Source: Sphingobacteriaceae bacterium
GTDB lineage: Bacteria > Bacteroidota > Bacteroidia > UBA7662
DNA length: 64,000 nucleotides
NCBI GenBank assembly: GCA_030682795.1
Contig: JAUXNJ010000047.1
Span: forward strand, 186,001 to 250,000
Reading direction: 5' to 3'
Position 1 is the stretch's first letter, and each line of letters begins with the position of its first letter. The translations under genes and the position numbers were made by a program. Of the stretch, positions 44,476-54,210 are shown piece by piece. The notes under the pieces were generated by a model. That model was not told the DNA's origin, did not search any database, and saw nothing but the letters and a program-made list of their open reading frames with translations.

Positions 44476-45573
44476 ATGAGTGTAATCACCGAAAAAAAAG
44501 CCAACGACCTGATTTTCGATAAGATTTCAGCAATGGGCCACGAGCAGGTAGTTTTTTGTCACGATGAAAAAACAGGCCTTCGCGCAATTATCGCCATCCA
44601 CAACACCGTATTAGGCCCTGCTTTGGGCGGTACACGTATGTGGCAATATGCATCCGATGCAGATGCGATTTTAGATGCGCTGCGCTTATCTGAAGGCATG
44701 ACCTACAAAGCAGCTGTGGCTGGTTTGAATTTAGGTGGTGGCAAGGCTGTAATTTTGGGTGATCCCCGCAAGGACAAATCAGAACCTTTCTTCCGTCGTT
44801 ATGGCAAGTTTGTAAACAGCTTAAACGGCAAGTACATTACCGCTGAAGATGTAGGCACCAGCAAGTTGGACATGGAATATATCGCCATGGAAACCAAACA
44901 TGTAAGTGGCTTGCCCGAGCACAAAGGCGGCAGTGGCGACCCCTCTCCCGTTACCGCGTATGGCGTATTTATGGGCTTGAAGGCATCTGCTAAAAGGGTT
45001 TATGGTCACGACAACCTTCAAGGTAAAAAAGTGATGGTGCAAGGTGCAGGTAATGTAGGTCGCTATTTGATCGACAATTTGATGAAAGAAGGAGCACAAG
45101 TATTTGTTTCTGACATTTTTGAAGACCAGATCCAGCGCGTAGTAAGTGCCCATTCAAGTGTGAAAGTAATTGCGCCACAAGACGTATACGGCATCGATAT
45201 GGATATTTATGCTCCTTGTGCTTTAGGTGCCACTTTGAACGACGATACGATTCCACAACTTAAAGCAGCCATCGTTGCCGGTGGTGCCAATAATCAGTTG
45301 CAAGACCCTAATCGTCACATGCAAATGTTAATGGACCGCGGCATTCTATATGCACCCGATTTTGTAATCAATGCTGGAGGCTTAATCAACGTATATTCTG
45401 AATTAGAAGGATACAACCGTCAAAATGCCTTGGCCAAAACCGAATACATTTACGATCAAACCTTAGCCATTTTTGAAGCGGCGGAGCAAGAGGGCATTTC
45501 CACTATGGAAGCGTCTATCCGTCTCGCACAGCGCAGAATTGATGCTGTGGCTAATATCAAAACCAGGCTCTGA
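44476..45573 (+). CDS. leucine/valine dehydrogenase-type amino acid dehydrogenase
   Basis: Starting at ATG 44476 the protein has 365 residues, the usual leucine dehydrogenase size; upstream in-frame codons lie before the promoter. It belongs to the Glu/Leu/Phe/Val dehydrogenase family: GPALGGTRMW, the catalytic lysine region MTYKAAVAGLNLGGGKAV, and NAD-binding VMVQGAGNVGRYL. It would interconvert branched-chain amino acids and their 2-oxo acids with NAD in the cytoplasm. With HMG-CoA lyase at 3847 it suggests leucine catabolism. nusB begins nine bases after its stop. Confidence 0.93.
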   Translation: MSVITEKKANDLIFDKISAMGHEQVVFCHDEKTGLRAIIAIHNTVLGPALGGTRMWQYASDADAILDALRLSEGMTYKAAVAGLNLGGGKAVILGDPRKDKSEPFFRRYGKFVNSLNGKYITAEDVGTSKLDMEYIAMETKHVSGLPEHKGGSGDPSPVTAYGVFMGLKASAKRVYGHDNLQGKKVMVQGAGNVGRYLIDNLMKEGAQVFVSDIFEDQIQRVVSAHSSVKVIAPQDVYGIDMDIYAPCALGATLNDDTIPQLKAAIVAGGANNQLQDPNRHMQMLMDRGILYAPDFVINAGGLINVYSELEGYNRQNALAKTEYIYDQTLAIFEAAEQEGISTMEASIRLAQRRIDAVANIKTRL

Positions 45574-45582
45574 AAATAAAAA

Positions 45583-46530
45583 ATGCTCAATAGACGACAT
45601 TTGCGACTGAAGTTACTTCAGTCGCTTTACGCTTACCACCAATCCGAAGTTCGCGACCTCCAGAAGGGCGAAGCGGACCTCATGCGCAACATTGAAAAGA
45701 TGACCGAAGCGTACATTCTTTCTTTGAAGCTCATCGACGACCTGATTTATTACACCAATACATGGGCGGACGAACGTGATGGCAAAATGCTGGCGACCAT
45801 CCAAAACGTAAAAGCACCCCGCAAATTCGCGGAGAACGTTTTTGCCGGTTACCTCAATAATTGCGATGCCTATTTGGCTTTTCTTAAGAAGTATAAAATC
45901 AAAGGCCAAACCCTAGATCCGGAATTTTTGAGGAGGTTGTTCATGGATTTTTCCGAGAATGAAGCCTATCAAGAGTACATCAAAACCGAAGAGCGCAGCG
46001 AATCTGAGGATTTGCAGCTCATCAATACCCTTTACAAAAAGGTGATCTTGAAAAGTGAGGTAGTGGATGCCTTTTTTGAGGAAAAGACCATTTATTGGGA
46101 ATCGGACAAAGACCTGGTGGGTGCTTCAGTAGTGAAAACCATTAAAGAAGCCTTCAAAAGTAAGGGTGATTTCCGGCTCATAGAGCTCACCCGTGATTGG
46201 GAAGGCGACTGGCTGTTTGCGCAAGGCGTTTTCCGCAAGGCCGTGCTCAGCGATGATACCTTCGATAAACTCATCCAGGAGAAAACACGTGGCTGGGATG
46301 TTGATCGCATTGCATTGATGGATGTGTTGATTATTAAATTGGCGATTGCAGAAATGATGGTAGAGACGTCGATCCCGGTAAAAGTGACCATGAACGAATA
46401 TCTCGAACTATCTAAAAGCTACAGCACACCAAAAAGCAGCAATTTTATCAATGGCATTCTCGACAATTTGAGCAAAGAACTCGTCTCTGCCGGTGAAATT
46501 GCTAAAATTGGACGTGGATTGATTGGCTAA
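45583..46530 (+). CDS. nusB: transcription antitermination/ribosome biogenesis factor NusB (long form)
   Basis: At 315 residues it is about twice the E. coli length. It starts with the conserved RRHLRLKLLQSLYAY, then has a long helical insertion or extension (about residues 20-180), and the NusB core helices end in DRIALMDVLIIKLAIAEM and PKSSNFINGILDNL. This long form is usual in Bacteroidota. NusB binds boxA RNA with S10 for rRNA antitermination. The gene stands at the head of the conserved nusB-DUF1573-yajC-ybbR-coaE order, and follows the dehydrogenase gene closely. Confidence 0.93.
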   Translation: MLNRRHLRLKLLQSLYAYHQSEVRDLQKGEADLMRNIEKMTEAYILSLKLIDDLIYYTNTWADERDGKMLATIQNVKAPRKFAENVFAGYLNNCDAYLAFLKKYKIKGQTLDPEFLRRLFMDFSENEAYQEYIKTEERSESEDLQLINTLYKKVILKSEVVDAFFEEKTIYWESDKDLVGASVVKTIKEAFKSKGDFRLIELTRDWEGDWLFAQGVFRKAVLSDDTFDKLIQEKTRGWDVDRIALMDVLIIKLAIAEMMVETSIPVKVTMNEYLELSKSYSTPKSSNFINGILDNLSKELVSAGEIAKIGRGLIG

Positions 46531-46560
46531 TTCGTATTTTGCACTCAAACTTTAACGTAC

Positions 46561-47016
46561 ATGAACAAGCTAATATTAATAGGAATTGCATCGTTTTTTA
46601 CGCTTTCAGCTTGTAATTCAGGTGGCAGTGGTGAAGTTAATTCGGAAGCCATTGAAAATCCACTTTCTGCTGATAGCCAAGGAAAAGTAAATACCAGCAA
46701 GCTACCCGAAATCACATTTGATAAGGATTTTCATGATTTTGGTAAGATTTCCGAAGGTGAAAAGGTAACCTACGCTTTCCGTTTTAAGAACACAGGTAAA
46801 GGCGATTTGATTGTGCAAACAGCCAGTGGTTCATGCGGATGTACGGTTCCTGAAATTCCGCAGAAACCTTTGCGTCCTGGTGAAACCGGCTACATCAAAG
46901 TGCAGTTTAACAGCGAAGGCCGCGCTGGCATCCAAGAAAAACAAGTAACCGTAGTAAGTAATACCATTCCCAACACGACTGTCATTCGCATCAAAGCCGA
47001 AGTAAACGAAAGATAA
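46561..47016 (+). CDS. DUF1573 lipoprotein
   Basis: The 151-residue product has a lipoprotein signal peptide (lipobox LSAC, Cys18), a short Ser/Gly-rich linker, then one DUF1573 domain (about residues 50-150) of immunoglobulin-like beta-sandwich type, with the typical FDKDFHDFGKISEGEKVTYAF-like start (given in part) and a GSCGCTVPEIP segment. DUF1573 proteins are abundant in Bacteroidota envelopes; function unknown. Conserved place in the nusB-yajC cluster, 30 bases after nusB and one base before yajC. Confidence 0.9.
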   Translation: MNKLILIGIASFFTLSACNSGGSGEVNSEAIENPLSADSQGKVNTSKLPEITFDKDFHDFGKISEGEKVTYAFRFKNTGKGDLIVQTASGSCGCTVPEIPQKPLRPGETGYIKVQFNSEGRAGIQEKQVTVVSNTIPNTTVIRIKAEVNER

Positions 47017-47017
47017 T

Positions 47018-47356
47018 ATGCTATTTAACACACTCTTTTTAATGGGCCCTCCTGCTCAAGGAGAAGCCGCCGCCAATCCACTTGTTGCCCTGCTCCCTTG
47101 GGTACTGATTTTTGTGGTGATCTACTTTTTCATGATCCGTCCGCAAAACAAAAAAGCCAAAGAACAAAAAGCTTTCCGTGAGAGCATCGGCAAAGGCGAT
47201 CGCATTGTAACCATCGGTGGTGTACACGGAAAAATCGTTGAAACCGAAGAAACAACCGTGATCATCGAAGTGGAAGGCCAAAATCGTTTGAAAATCGAAC
47301 GTTCTGCCATTTCTGCTGAAAACACTGCGGTGGCTTACCCTGCAGCTAAGAAGTAA
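47018..47356 (+). CDS. yajC: preprotein translocase subunit YajC
   Basis: The 112-residue protein has one membrane segment (about residues 25-44, LPWVLIFVVIYFFMIRPQNK) followed by the cytoplasmic YajC domain with the GDRIVTIGGVHGKIVE motif. YajC is part of the SecDF-YajC complex that assists protein export and membrane insertion. secD and secF are not in the window. Length is normal. It starts one base after the DUF1573 stop and is followed six bases later by the YbbR-like gene. Confidence 0.96.
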   Translation: MLFNTLFLMGPPAQGEAAANPLVALLPWVLIFVVIYFFMIRPQNKKAKEQKAFRESIGKGDRIVTIGGVHGKIVETEETTVIIEVEGQNRLKIERSAISAENTAVAYPAAKK

Positions 47357-47362
47357 TTTGGT

Positions 47363-48307
47363 ATGTCTTTCTGGTCCACACAGAGCGGAAAGAGCCCCTT
47401 TACAGCCAAGAATAAGAACGGCATAGCTTTTCTTATTTCTTGGCTTTTTGCTTTGATATTGTGGTTGCTTACCTCCTTAAACGCAGAGCGCACCATGGAG
47501 GTGAGTTATCGCCTTGCTTTTGAGCACGTTCCGCATCAGATAAGAATAAAAGAACCCATTCAACCCATTACCTTGAGCGTAAAAGGACAAGGTTTAGAGC
47601 TTTTTCGCTTTTTACGCCGGAGCAAACGGCAAACCCTCAAGGTAGATTTTGAGTCTGTACGAGATGGACGTTGGTCGCCTCAATTGACAGAACTCAACCG
47701 CAGTTTGGGGTTCAATGAGCATATCCGGTTGCTCACGTTCGAGCCAGAATACATCAGCATAGACAGCAAAAGTCTTTATTTTAAAAAATTACCCATCTTA
47801 GTTGACAACCAAATGAGTTATACTGAAGGCTATGACAGTATTTCTCCAGCTCGCTTATCCCATGATTCGGTAATCTTGTATGCAGCACAACCTATTCCAC
47901 AATCGGTTAAGTACATCTACACCGAGCCTCTAAAACAAAAAAGGATTACTAAAACCGTGAATACAACCCTGCGGTTGAAAACTCCCAACTTGGCTGATGC
48001 CAAATTGGCCTTTAATCAGATCGAATATCGCTTGGAAGTAGATCAAATCATTGCTAACGAAATTGAAATCAGCATTCAGCAGCTTGGTTTTCCAGCGAAC
48101 ACGCTGCTCATTCCCGCTACTCTGAAAGTGCGCTATTTGGTAGCGGCTAGGGACTATCAAGATGTGCAACACACTGATTTTAAGGCAAGCGTGACCTGGT
48201 CGCCATCCGAAAGTCAGTCGTTTTTAGTACCCGAAATCCGCGTGCTCAACAGTTTAGTATTAGACACAGAGATTTTCCCCAAAACCATTGACTATCTTCA
48301 ACCATGA
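47363..48307 (+). CDS. YbbR-like domain protein
   Basis: The 314-residue protein has one N-terminal membrane helix (about residues 25-41) and two or more beta-rich YbbR-like repeats outside the membrane. In Firmicutes the YbbR protein CdaR regulates the diadenylate cyclase CdaA; no cyclase gene is next to this one, so that role is not implied. The position between yajC and coaE is conserved across Bacteroidota. Its stop overlaps the coaE start by four bases (48304-48307). Confidence 0.82.
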   Translation: MSFWSTQSGKSPFTAKNKNGIAFLISWLFALILWLLTSLNAERTMEVSYRLAFEHVPHQIRIKEPIQPITLSVKGQGLELFRFLRRSKRQTLKVDFESVRDGRWSPQLTELNRSLGFNEHIRLLTFEPEYISIDSKSLYFKKLPILVDNQMSYTEGYDSISPARLSHDSVILYAAQPIPQSVKYIYTEPLKQKRITKTVNTTLRLKTPNLADAKLAFNQIEYRLEVDQIIANEIEISIQQLGFPANTLLIPATLKVRYLVAARDYQDVQHTDFKASVTWSPSESQSFLVPEIRVLNSLVLDTEIFPKTIDYLQP

Positions 48308-48900
48308 TTAAAGTTGGCATCACTGGCAATATGGGAAGCGGTAAAACTACTGTTTGCAGTATTTTTGCCACCTTGGGTATTCCCATTTATGATGCCGATA
48401 GTAGAGCAAAAGCCCTGATGCTTGAACCAAGACTCAAAAATCAAATCATTGCCCTTTTTGGAACGGAGGCCTACGACTTGCAAGGTCAACTCAACACGAC
48501 GCACATTAGCAAGCAGGCCTTCACAAATGCTACTCTGCTAACCCAATTAAATGAAGCAGTTCACCCTGTTGTGGCAGAAGATGCCCTGGCTTGGCACGCA
48601 GCCCAAACGGCTCCTTATACCTTGCGGGAGGCCGCCCTTTTGATTGAGTCAGGAAGTTATAAGCAGTTAGATCAATTGATCCTGGTTACCGCCCCCGAAT
48701 ATAATCGTATCCAAAGGGTACAAATGAGAAATCAGTGGTCATTAGCAGAAATCAAGGCGCGAATGGCCAAACAAATGCCCGAGGAAGAAAAGCGAGCTTA
48801 TGCCCAGCACATCATTAGCAACGACGGACAGCACTCCCTCATCAAACAAGTGTTGCGTATACATGCCAACCTACTCAGTTACGCGGCAAATCCATTCTGA
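48304..48900 (+). CDS. coaE: dephospho-CoA kinase
   Basis: The 198-residue kinase starts with the P-loop GNMGSGKTT (residues 7-15) and has the DADSRAKALM motif and the LID-like IQRVQMRNQWS region typical of CoaE. It phosphorylates dephospho-CoA at the 3' hydroxyl, the last step of coenzyme A synthesis. ATG at 48304 overlaps the ybbR stop (ATGA). The last 26 bases overlap the convergent rRNA methyltransferase gene on the other strand. Confidence 0.95.
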   Translation: MIKVGITGNMGSGKTTVCSIFATLGIPIYDADSRAKALMLEPRLKNQIIALFGTEAYDLQGQLNTTHISKQAFTNATLLTQLNEAVHPVVAEDALAWHAAQTAPYTLREAALLIESGSYKQLDQLILVTAPEYNRIQRVQMRNQWSLAEIKARMAKQMPEEEKRAYAQHIISNDGQHSLIKQVLRIHANLLSYAANPF

Positions 48901-50221
48901 TTTTGTATGGTACAGGAAAGCAGTTTACAAATTTCCCGCGCTTGTTGAAAGCCCAGCCCAGCCGGTGGCCTTGCCAGCTGATTAAAAAATAACCAGTCGG
49001 AATCACAGCCGGACTAAAGTCCTTTCGAGCCAAATACCAACGTGCCTGGGTTAAATCGAAATGGTGCGTTTCAAATGTGGTTTCTACGTCTGTACTCAAA
49101 GCCAGGGCATGTGCTGGCACAAAGCCATTCTGCGGATGCATCATCCCCATTTCTCCAGCAGCATGAATCACTTTTAATTTTTTAGAAAGCTTTAATACCG
49201 TTTCCCATTGTTTGGGAAGCGCTGCGTATTGCTGATTTGCTAGTCCAAAAAGCTCTAAACTGCCTTTAAGCTGTAGCAAAGGGTTCTCAATAGTTGCCAC
49301 ATTTATCTCTAAATGCAGGCTTTGACTGTTTGATGCAGGCTTTTTGAAGGCAGCTATAAAAAAACCTTCACCGCTGGCAAAACCAGGAATGGCTCTAAAT
49401 GCCTTATTCGCTGGCATATCGTTAAAAATCTCTGCTGAATCTATGAATCCCCAGTCTGATGGCAAATCTAACGCTACCGGCTCCAGTTCATTGGCCTGCA
49501 AAAGTTGCCAAATGGCTTCATTTTCGAGCCTACCAAAGGTGCAGGTGCTATAAATCAAATGCCCTCCCGGCGCCAGCGCTGGTAATATATCTTCAAGTAT
49601 GGAGCTTTGCATTCGGGCACACTGCGCAGGTAAGTCTGGATGCCAATTAACAATGGCATCTGGATCACGCCTAAATAAGCCTTCGCCACTACAAGGCGCG
49701 TCAACCAATATCAAATCAAACTCACAGCCAGCGGCCGCTAAATCGGCTGCTGCCCCAGAAACAATACTCACCCGGCTGTTTCCCCAACGAATCACATTTT
49801 CTTTGAGGATGTCGGCCCGCTTTGGCACCAGCTCGTTACATATCAAAAAGCCATCTTGCGGTAATCTGTCGGCAATAATCAATGATTTTCCTCCTGGCGC
49901 AGCGCATACATCCAAAGCCCGTTTAAAGCTTGGTAATTGAGAAATTACGTGGTCTAAGAGCATGGAGGAAGACTCTTGCACATAATAGGCACCTGCATGG
50001 TAAGCCGGGTCTAAAGTAAAAATCGGCCTTTCTTTAAGCCAATATGCCCTTTCAGCCCATGGAATAGAAGTGTCTAATGGCAAGCCTTCTGCCTCTTTTT
50101 TCGTTCCATGCTGCCGAATACTCACCCGAGGCGCATTTTCGGAGATGGCGGCAAAAAGTTGATCGGCTTGCTCAGGTAATTCTTGCTGTACCCGACATAC
50201 AAAGGCATTTGGTAAATTCAT
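48875..50221 (-). CDS. rRNA cytosine-C5 methyltransferase, RsmF-like (NOL1/NOP2/Sun)
   Basis: From ATG 50221 the protein has 448 residues. The frame is open to a GTG at 50242, but that stretch lies in the terminator of the TPR gene. It has the SAM motif VCAAPGGKS, motif IV DAPCSGEGLFRRD and motif VI YSTCTF, with both functional cysteines present, and a C-terminal PUA-like part. RsmF methylates C1407 of 16S rRNA in E. coli; the exact target here is not certain. It overlaps coaE by 26 bases tail to tail. Confidence 0.9.
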   Translation of the reverse strand: MNLPNAFVCRVQQELPEQADQLFAAISENAPRVSIRQHGTKKEAEGLPLDTSIPWAERAYWLKERPIFTLDPAYHAGAYYVQESSSMLLDHVISQLPSFKRALDVCAAPGGKSLIIADRLPQDGFLICNELVPKRADILKENVIRWGNSRVSIVSGAAADLAAAGCEFDLILVDAPCSGEGLFRRDPDAIVNWHPDLPAQCARMQSSILEDILPALAPGGHLIYSTCTFGRLENEAIWQLLQANELEPVALDLPSDWGFIDSAEIFNDMPANKAFRAIPGFASGEGFFIAAFKKPASNSQSLHLEINVATIENPLLQLKGSLELFGLANQQYAALPKQWETVLKLSKKLKVIHAAGEMGMMHPQNGFVPAHALALSTDVETTFETHHFDLTQARWYLARKDFSPAVIPTGYFLISWQGHRLGWAFNKRGKFVNCFPVPYKIRMDLPRN

Positions 50222-50232
50222 AACATAAAAAA

Positions 50233-50253
50233 AGCTGCTCACAAGGAGCAGCT
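50233..50253 (-). terminator. rho-independent terminator after the TPR gene
   Basis: AGCTGCTC (50233-50240) pairs with GAGCAGCT (50246-50253) around a five-base loop; the minus strand continues with seven T residues. It closes the gyrA-TPR transcript just before the methyltransferase start. Confidence 0.9.
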
Positions 50254-50271
50254 CAAATGTAAGCGTTCAAC

Positions 50272-51423
50272 TTAAGGTTTTTGGCCATCAGCAGGTTTAG
50301 TTGCCTCATCCTTCTTCTTTTTCATAGCTAAAGCCTTATCGTTTTGCTTGGTTTGCGCATAAAGCTGTTGCAAGGAAGTCATGGCGTCTACATCGGCAGG
50401 ATTGAGCTCATGCGCCTTTTCCAAAAATGGCTGGGCCTTTTCGAAGGCAGCTTTTACCACCACCATGGCTTCATCATATTTTTTTGGCTGATTAAATGGA
50501 ATTTTATTGGCTTCCTTCAATAGTTCTACAGCCTTGTTAAAGTATAATGCACCCAAGTTGTAGTACGGTTCAAAATAATCTGGCTTTTTCTCAATCGCTT
50601 TTTTATAATTAACCGCTGCCAACTCTTCATTCTTTTGACGATCATGAGCGTAACCTAAGGCATAGTACAATGTTGCGTTTTCAGGATCTAATTTGATGGC
50701 CTCATTCAAATTAGTTACGATTTCAGCTTGACGGTTTTGAATCATGTAGATGTTCAGTTCATCAATTACCAAGCCCACTTCATTCGGAAAAGCTTTTCTA
50801 CCAGCTGCTAAGTATTCAATCGCTTTGGCAGTATCCTTTTCCTCTTTCATCATTTGGGCTAAGGTCTGGTAAATGGCAGCTGTTTTAAAGTCAATGGCCA
50901 GCAAATTATTGAAATACTTAACCGCTTTAGCGTTATCGTTGAGCTTTTCCGCCGCCAGGGCTGCATTAAAAATCAAATTAGTATCGTTAGGCGTAAACTT
51001 CAACAACCTTTCAAAATCCACCAATGCATTTGCAAAATCCTTCTTCGTGTATCGCTCAACACCTCTGTTGTAAATGTTGTTGAATGCAGATCCAACCTTC
51101 CTTTTAGAGTCGTCACTAAAGTCGTTTTTGGTATCAAGAGCGATACTTTTGGTGTAACTTTCCAAAGCCACTACAAGTGGATCAGCAGACAAATGCGCGT
51201 ACTGCTCACTGCCAAAAATTCCTAAATAAATTTCACCACGGTAGTACCAGGTTTTGGCCGATTCCATGGTTTTTGGGTGCACTGCCGCTTCGTCAATGGC
51301 TGCTTGCGCTTTGTCGAGCTCGCCGTGACGATTATACAAAATGGCACTTTGCACTTTTTGGTTCTGAGCGAAAAGACTTGCTGTGCTCATGACCAGTACA
51401 AGACTTAACAGGATCTTTTTCAT
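50272..51423 (-). CDS. secreted tetratricopeptide repeat protein
   Basis: The 383-residue protein has a signal peptide (cleavage after LFAQ, residue 20) and then about eight TPR-like helical pairs, clearest at about residues 130-330 (for example NLIFNAALAAEKLNDNAKAV and LYYALGYAHDRQKNEELAAV in part). It ends in a Lys-rich tail. TPR proteins scaffold protein complexes; this one should sit in the periplasm. The partner is unknown. It follows gyrA by ten bases in the same direction and ends at a terminator, so it is probably co-transcribed with gyrA. Confidence 0.86.
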   Translation of the reverse strand: MKKILLSLVLVMSTASLFAQNQKVQSAILYNRHGELDKAQAAIDEAAVHPKTMESAKTWYYRGEIYLGIFGSEQYAHLSADPLVVALESYTKSIALDTKNDFSDDSKRKVGSAFNNIYNRGVERYTKKDFANALVDFERLLKFTPNDTNLIFNAALAAEKLNDNAKAVKYFNNLLAIDFKTAAIYQTLAQMMKEEKDTAKAIEYLAAGRKAFPNEVGLVIDELNIYMIQNRQAEIVTNLNEAIKLDPENATLYYALGYAHDRQKNEELAAVNYKKAIEKKPDYFEPYYNLGALYFNKAVELLKEANKIPFNQPKKYDEAMVVVKAAFEKAQPFLEKAHELNPADVDAMTSLQQLYAQTKQNDKALAMKKKKDEATKPADGQKP

Positions 51424-51433
51424 GATCTATTTT

Positions 51434-53932
51434 TTAATTGTTATCATTTGTTGCTTCTGGCGCTGTTGCTTCTCCATCTCCTTCTTCCTCTTCATCCCTT
51501 TTCACTTTGGTAATCGAAGCAATTGAATCGCCATCTTTCATTTTAATTAATCGTACCCCTTGGGTGGCTCGTCCCATCACACGCAAATCGGCTACTCCCA
51601 GTCTAATGGTTACTCCTTTTTGGTTGATGATCATCAAATCGTCTTCGTCGGTCACATCCAAAATACCCACCAAACGGCCAGTTTTTTCAGTTACATTCAA
51701 AGTACGAACGCCTTTTCCACCGCGGTTGGTGATTCGGTACTCATCTAGTTCCGAACGTTTGCCATAGCCAGTCTCAGATACAACGAGAATGGTTGCCTCA
51801 GGATTATCTACACATACCATGCCAACCACTTCATCTACCTCATTATCCAAGGTAATGCCTCGCACACCTGTCGAAGAACGACCCATCTGACGCACTTTTT
51901 CCTCATTGAAACGAATGGCGCGGCCAGATTTGATAGCCAGGAGGATCTCAGAAGAACCTGTAGTTAACTTGGCTTCGAGCAATTGGTCGCCTTCGTTGAT
52001 GTTAATGGCGTTGATACCATTCACACGTGGACGGCTGTAAGCCTCGAGCGAAGTTTTCTTAATTACACCTTGCTTGGTACAGAAGATGATGTTGGTGCTA
52101 TTTAAATATTCGGCATCCGACAAGGTCTTCACGGCAATGTATGCCCTGATTTTATCATCAGGTGGAATACTGATCATGTTTTGAACTGCCCTGCCCTTGG
52201 TGTTTTTACCACCTTCAGGAATTTCGTACACCTTCAGCCAGAAACAACGGCCTTGCTCTGTAAAGAAGAGCATGTAATTATGGGTAGAGGCTACAAAAAT
52301 GTGCTCAATGAAGTCTTCATCTCGCGTTGCACCGCCTTGTGCTCCTCGTCCACCACGGTTTTGCACCTTATAATCGGTTAGTACTGTACGCTTCATATAG
52401 CCTAAATGCGAAATGGTAATCACCACTTCTTCATCCGCAATCATGTCTTCCATGCGGAAGTCACCAGAAGCATATTCAATGATGGAACGACGGTCATCGC
52501 CGTAACGCTCGCGGATTTCAGTAAGCTCGTCTTTGATGATCTGCATGCGCAAACCCTCGTCGGCCAAAATGGCTTGCAAGCGGGTAATGAAGGCCATGAT
52601 TTCTTCGTATTCCTTCTTGATTTTATCGCGTTCCATGCCGGTGAGGCGCTGGAGACGTAATTCGAGGATGGCTTTGGCTTGAATTTCACTCAGTCCAAAA
52701 CGTTCGATTAAGCCGGTCTTGGCGTCATCTGGATTGGCTGAGTTACGAATCAAGCTAATCACTTCATCTAAATGATCTAAGGCAATGAGGTAACCCTGCA
52801 AGATGTGTGCCTTTTTCTCGGCCTCGCGAAGCTCGTACTCGGTACGTTTGATTACTACCTCGTGGCGGTGATCTACAAAGTGCACCATGAGGTCTTTGAG
52901 GTTCAAGGCCACCGGCCGTCCTTTTACCAAAGCAATGTTGTTTACTGAAAAACTGCTTTGGAGATTGGTATACTTATACAGGTGGTTGAGCACCACGCTA
53001 GCCATCGCATCACGCTTAATTTCATAAACGATGCGCATGCCATCGCGGTCCGATTCGTCGCGGATGTCGCTGATGCCTTCAATCTTTTTGTCATTCACCA
53101 ACTCTGCCGTTTTTTGCAGCATGTCGGCTTTGTTGGTTAAGAAAGGAATCTCGGTTACGATAATGCGCTCACGACCATTGTCGAGCACTTCGATGTTGGT
53201 TTTGGCGCGAATTACTACGCGGCCACGCCCCGTTAACAAGGCTTCTCTAACGCCTTCATAACCATAAATGATACCACCGGTAGGGAAATCCGGGGCCTTT
53301 ACATACTGAATCAACTCTTCGCAAGTAATTTCACGGTTGTCGATGTAGGCCATGATGCCATCCACCACTTCCCGCAAATTGTGCGGCGCCATATTGGTGG
53401 CCATACCTACGGCAATACCCGAGGAGCCATTCACCAAAAGATTGGGGAATTTGCTCGGCAATACCGTTGGTTCTTCTAAAGAATCGTCAAAGTTGAGCTG
53501 AAAAGCGACTGTTTCTTTGTCGATGTCATTCAACAATTCTTCAGCCATGCGCGTAAGGCGGGCTTCGGTATAACGCATTGCAGCCGGACTGTCGCCGTCT
53601 ACCGAGCCAAAGTTACCTTGACCATCCACCAAAGGATAGCGCATGCTCCAATCTTGGGCCATGCGCACCATGGTATCGTACACCGAGCTATCACCATGCG
53701 GGTGATATTTACCGAGTACCTCACCCACGATCCTGGCTGATTTTTTGTACGCTTTATTGTAATTTACCCCTAGTTCATTCATACCATGTAATACACGACG
53801 GTGAACGGGTTTTAAGCCATCGCGTACGTCGGGCAGGGCCCTTGAAACAATCACCGACATCGAATAATCGATGTAGGCCGATTTCATTTCATCTTCAATG
53901 TTAATGGGTATGATCTTCTCTCCTTCTGCCAT
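51434..53932 (-). CDS. gyrA: DNA gyrase subunit A
   Basis: The 832-residue protein has all GyrA landmarks: the catalytic Tyr121 in [10 protein letters not shown], the quinolone-binding helix [11 protein letters not shown] at residues 77-87, and a C-terminal beta-pinwheel preceded by a GyrA-box-like [11 protein letters not shown]. Residues equal to E. coli Ser83 and Asp87 are Ser82 and Asp86, the ancestral, quinolone-susceptible states. With GyrB it introduces negative supercoils. The acidic C-terminal tail ([13 protein letters not shown]) is usual. The ATG at 53932 and the TPR gene downstream form a minus-strand operon. Confidence 0.98.
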   Translation of the reverse strand: MAEGEKIIPINIEDEMKSAYIDYSMSVIVSRALPDVRDGLKPVHRRVLHGMNELGVNYNKAYKKSARIVGEVLGKYHPHGDSSVYDTMVRMAQDWSMRYPLVDGQGNFGSVDGDSPAAMRYTEARLTRMAEELLNDIDKETVAFQLNFDDSLEEPTVLPSKFPNLLVNGSSGIAVGMATNMAPHNLREVVDGIMAYIDNREITCEELIQYVKAPDFPTGGIIYGYEGVREALLTGRGRVVIRAKTNIEVLDNGRERIIVTEIPFLTNKADMLQKTAELVNDKKIEGISDIRDESDRDGMRIVYEIKRDAMASVVLNHLYKYTNLQSSFSVNNIALVKGRPVALNLKDLMVHFVDHRHEVVIKRTEYELREAEKKAHILQGYLIALDHLDEVISLIRNSANPDDAKTGLIERFGLSEIQAKAILELRLQRLTGMERDKIKKEYEEIMAFITRLQAILADEGLRMQIIKDELTEIRERYGDDRRSIIEYASGDFRMEDMIADEEVVITISHLGYMKRTVLTDYKVQNRGGRGAQGGATRDEDFIEHIFVASTHNYMLFFTEQGRCFWLKVYEIPEGGKNTKGRAVQNMISIPPDDKIRAYIAVKTLSDAEYLNSTNIIFCTKQGVIKKTSLEAYSRPRVNGINAININEGDQLLEAKLTTGSSEILLAIKSGRAIRFNEEKVRQMGRSSTGVRGITLDNEVDEVVGMVCVDNPEATILVVSETGYGKRSELDEYRITNRGGKGVRTLNVTEKTGRLVGILDVTDEDDLMIINQKGVTIRLGVADLRVMGRATQGVRLIKMKDGDSIASITKVKRDEEEEGDGEATAPEATNDNN

Positions 53933-54210
53933 GCTAGAACTAATTATTTAGGTCTGTATTTAACCGCCCGAAAATACGAAAAAGGCCTTAAAAAGCGGGT
54001 ATAGGGGGGCGTGTAATTGTCATATAATTGATGAAAATAATGCAAAATAGCCCAAGTGTCTGAATAACAGACAGATAGTCTTTTAACAATCTTTCAACAA
54101 TGCTCCATTAATAATCCACACCTGCTTGCAATGTCCTCTACAGTTGTAAATTTGCTGCAGATACACGATTATCGATTCATTCACGTTAAAGCCAATTATT
54201 AACCTAAAGC
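53933..54210. other. longest gene-free stretch, between divergent gyrA and exbB
   Basis: This 278-base gap holds the promoters of two divergent operons. It is A/T-rich, with an exbB promoter at 54126-54154 and a small inverted repeat GTCTG-AATAA-CAGAC near 54058. I see no gene, tRNA or origin-like array of repeats in it. Confidence 0.5.
54126..54154 (+). promoter_or_regulatory. promoter of the exbB operon
   Basis: A -33 TTG (54126-54128) and a -7 TAAATTTG (54147-54154) are 18 bases apart, close to the Bacteroidota consensus. The leader would be about 50 bases. Confidence 0.55.

Noticed and set aside
54058-54072. Small inverted repeat GTCTG-AATAA-CAGAC upstream of exbB
   Set aside because: The stem is only five pairs, is not followed by a T-run, and has no known regulator; it may be chance.
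53933-54210. Possible replication origin near gyrA
   Set aside because: No cluster of DnaA-box-like repeats, dnaA gene or A/T-rich unwinding array is visible; the gap is explained by two divergent promoters.
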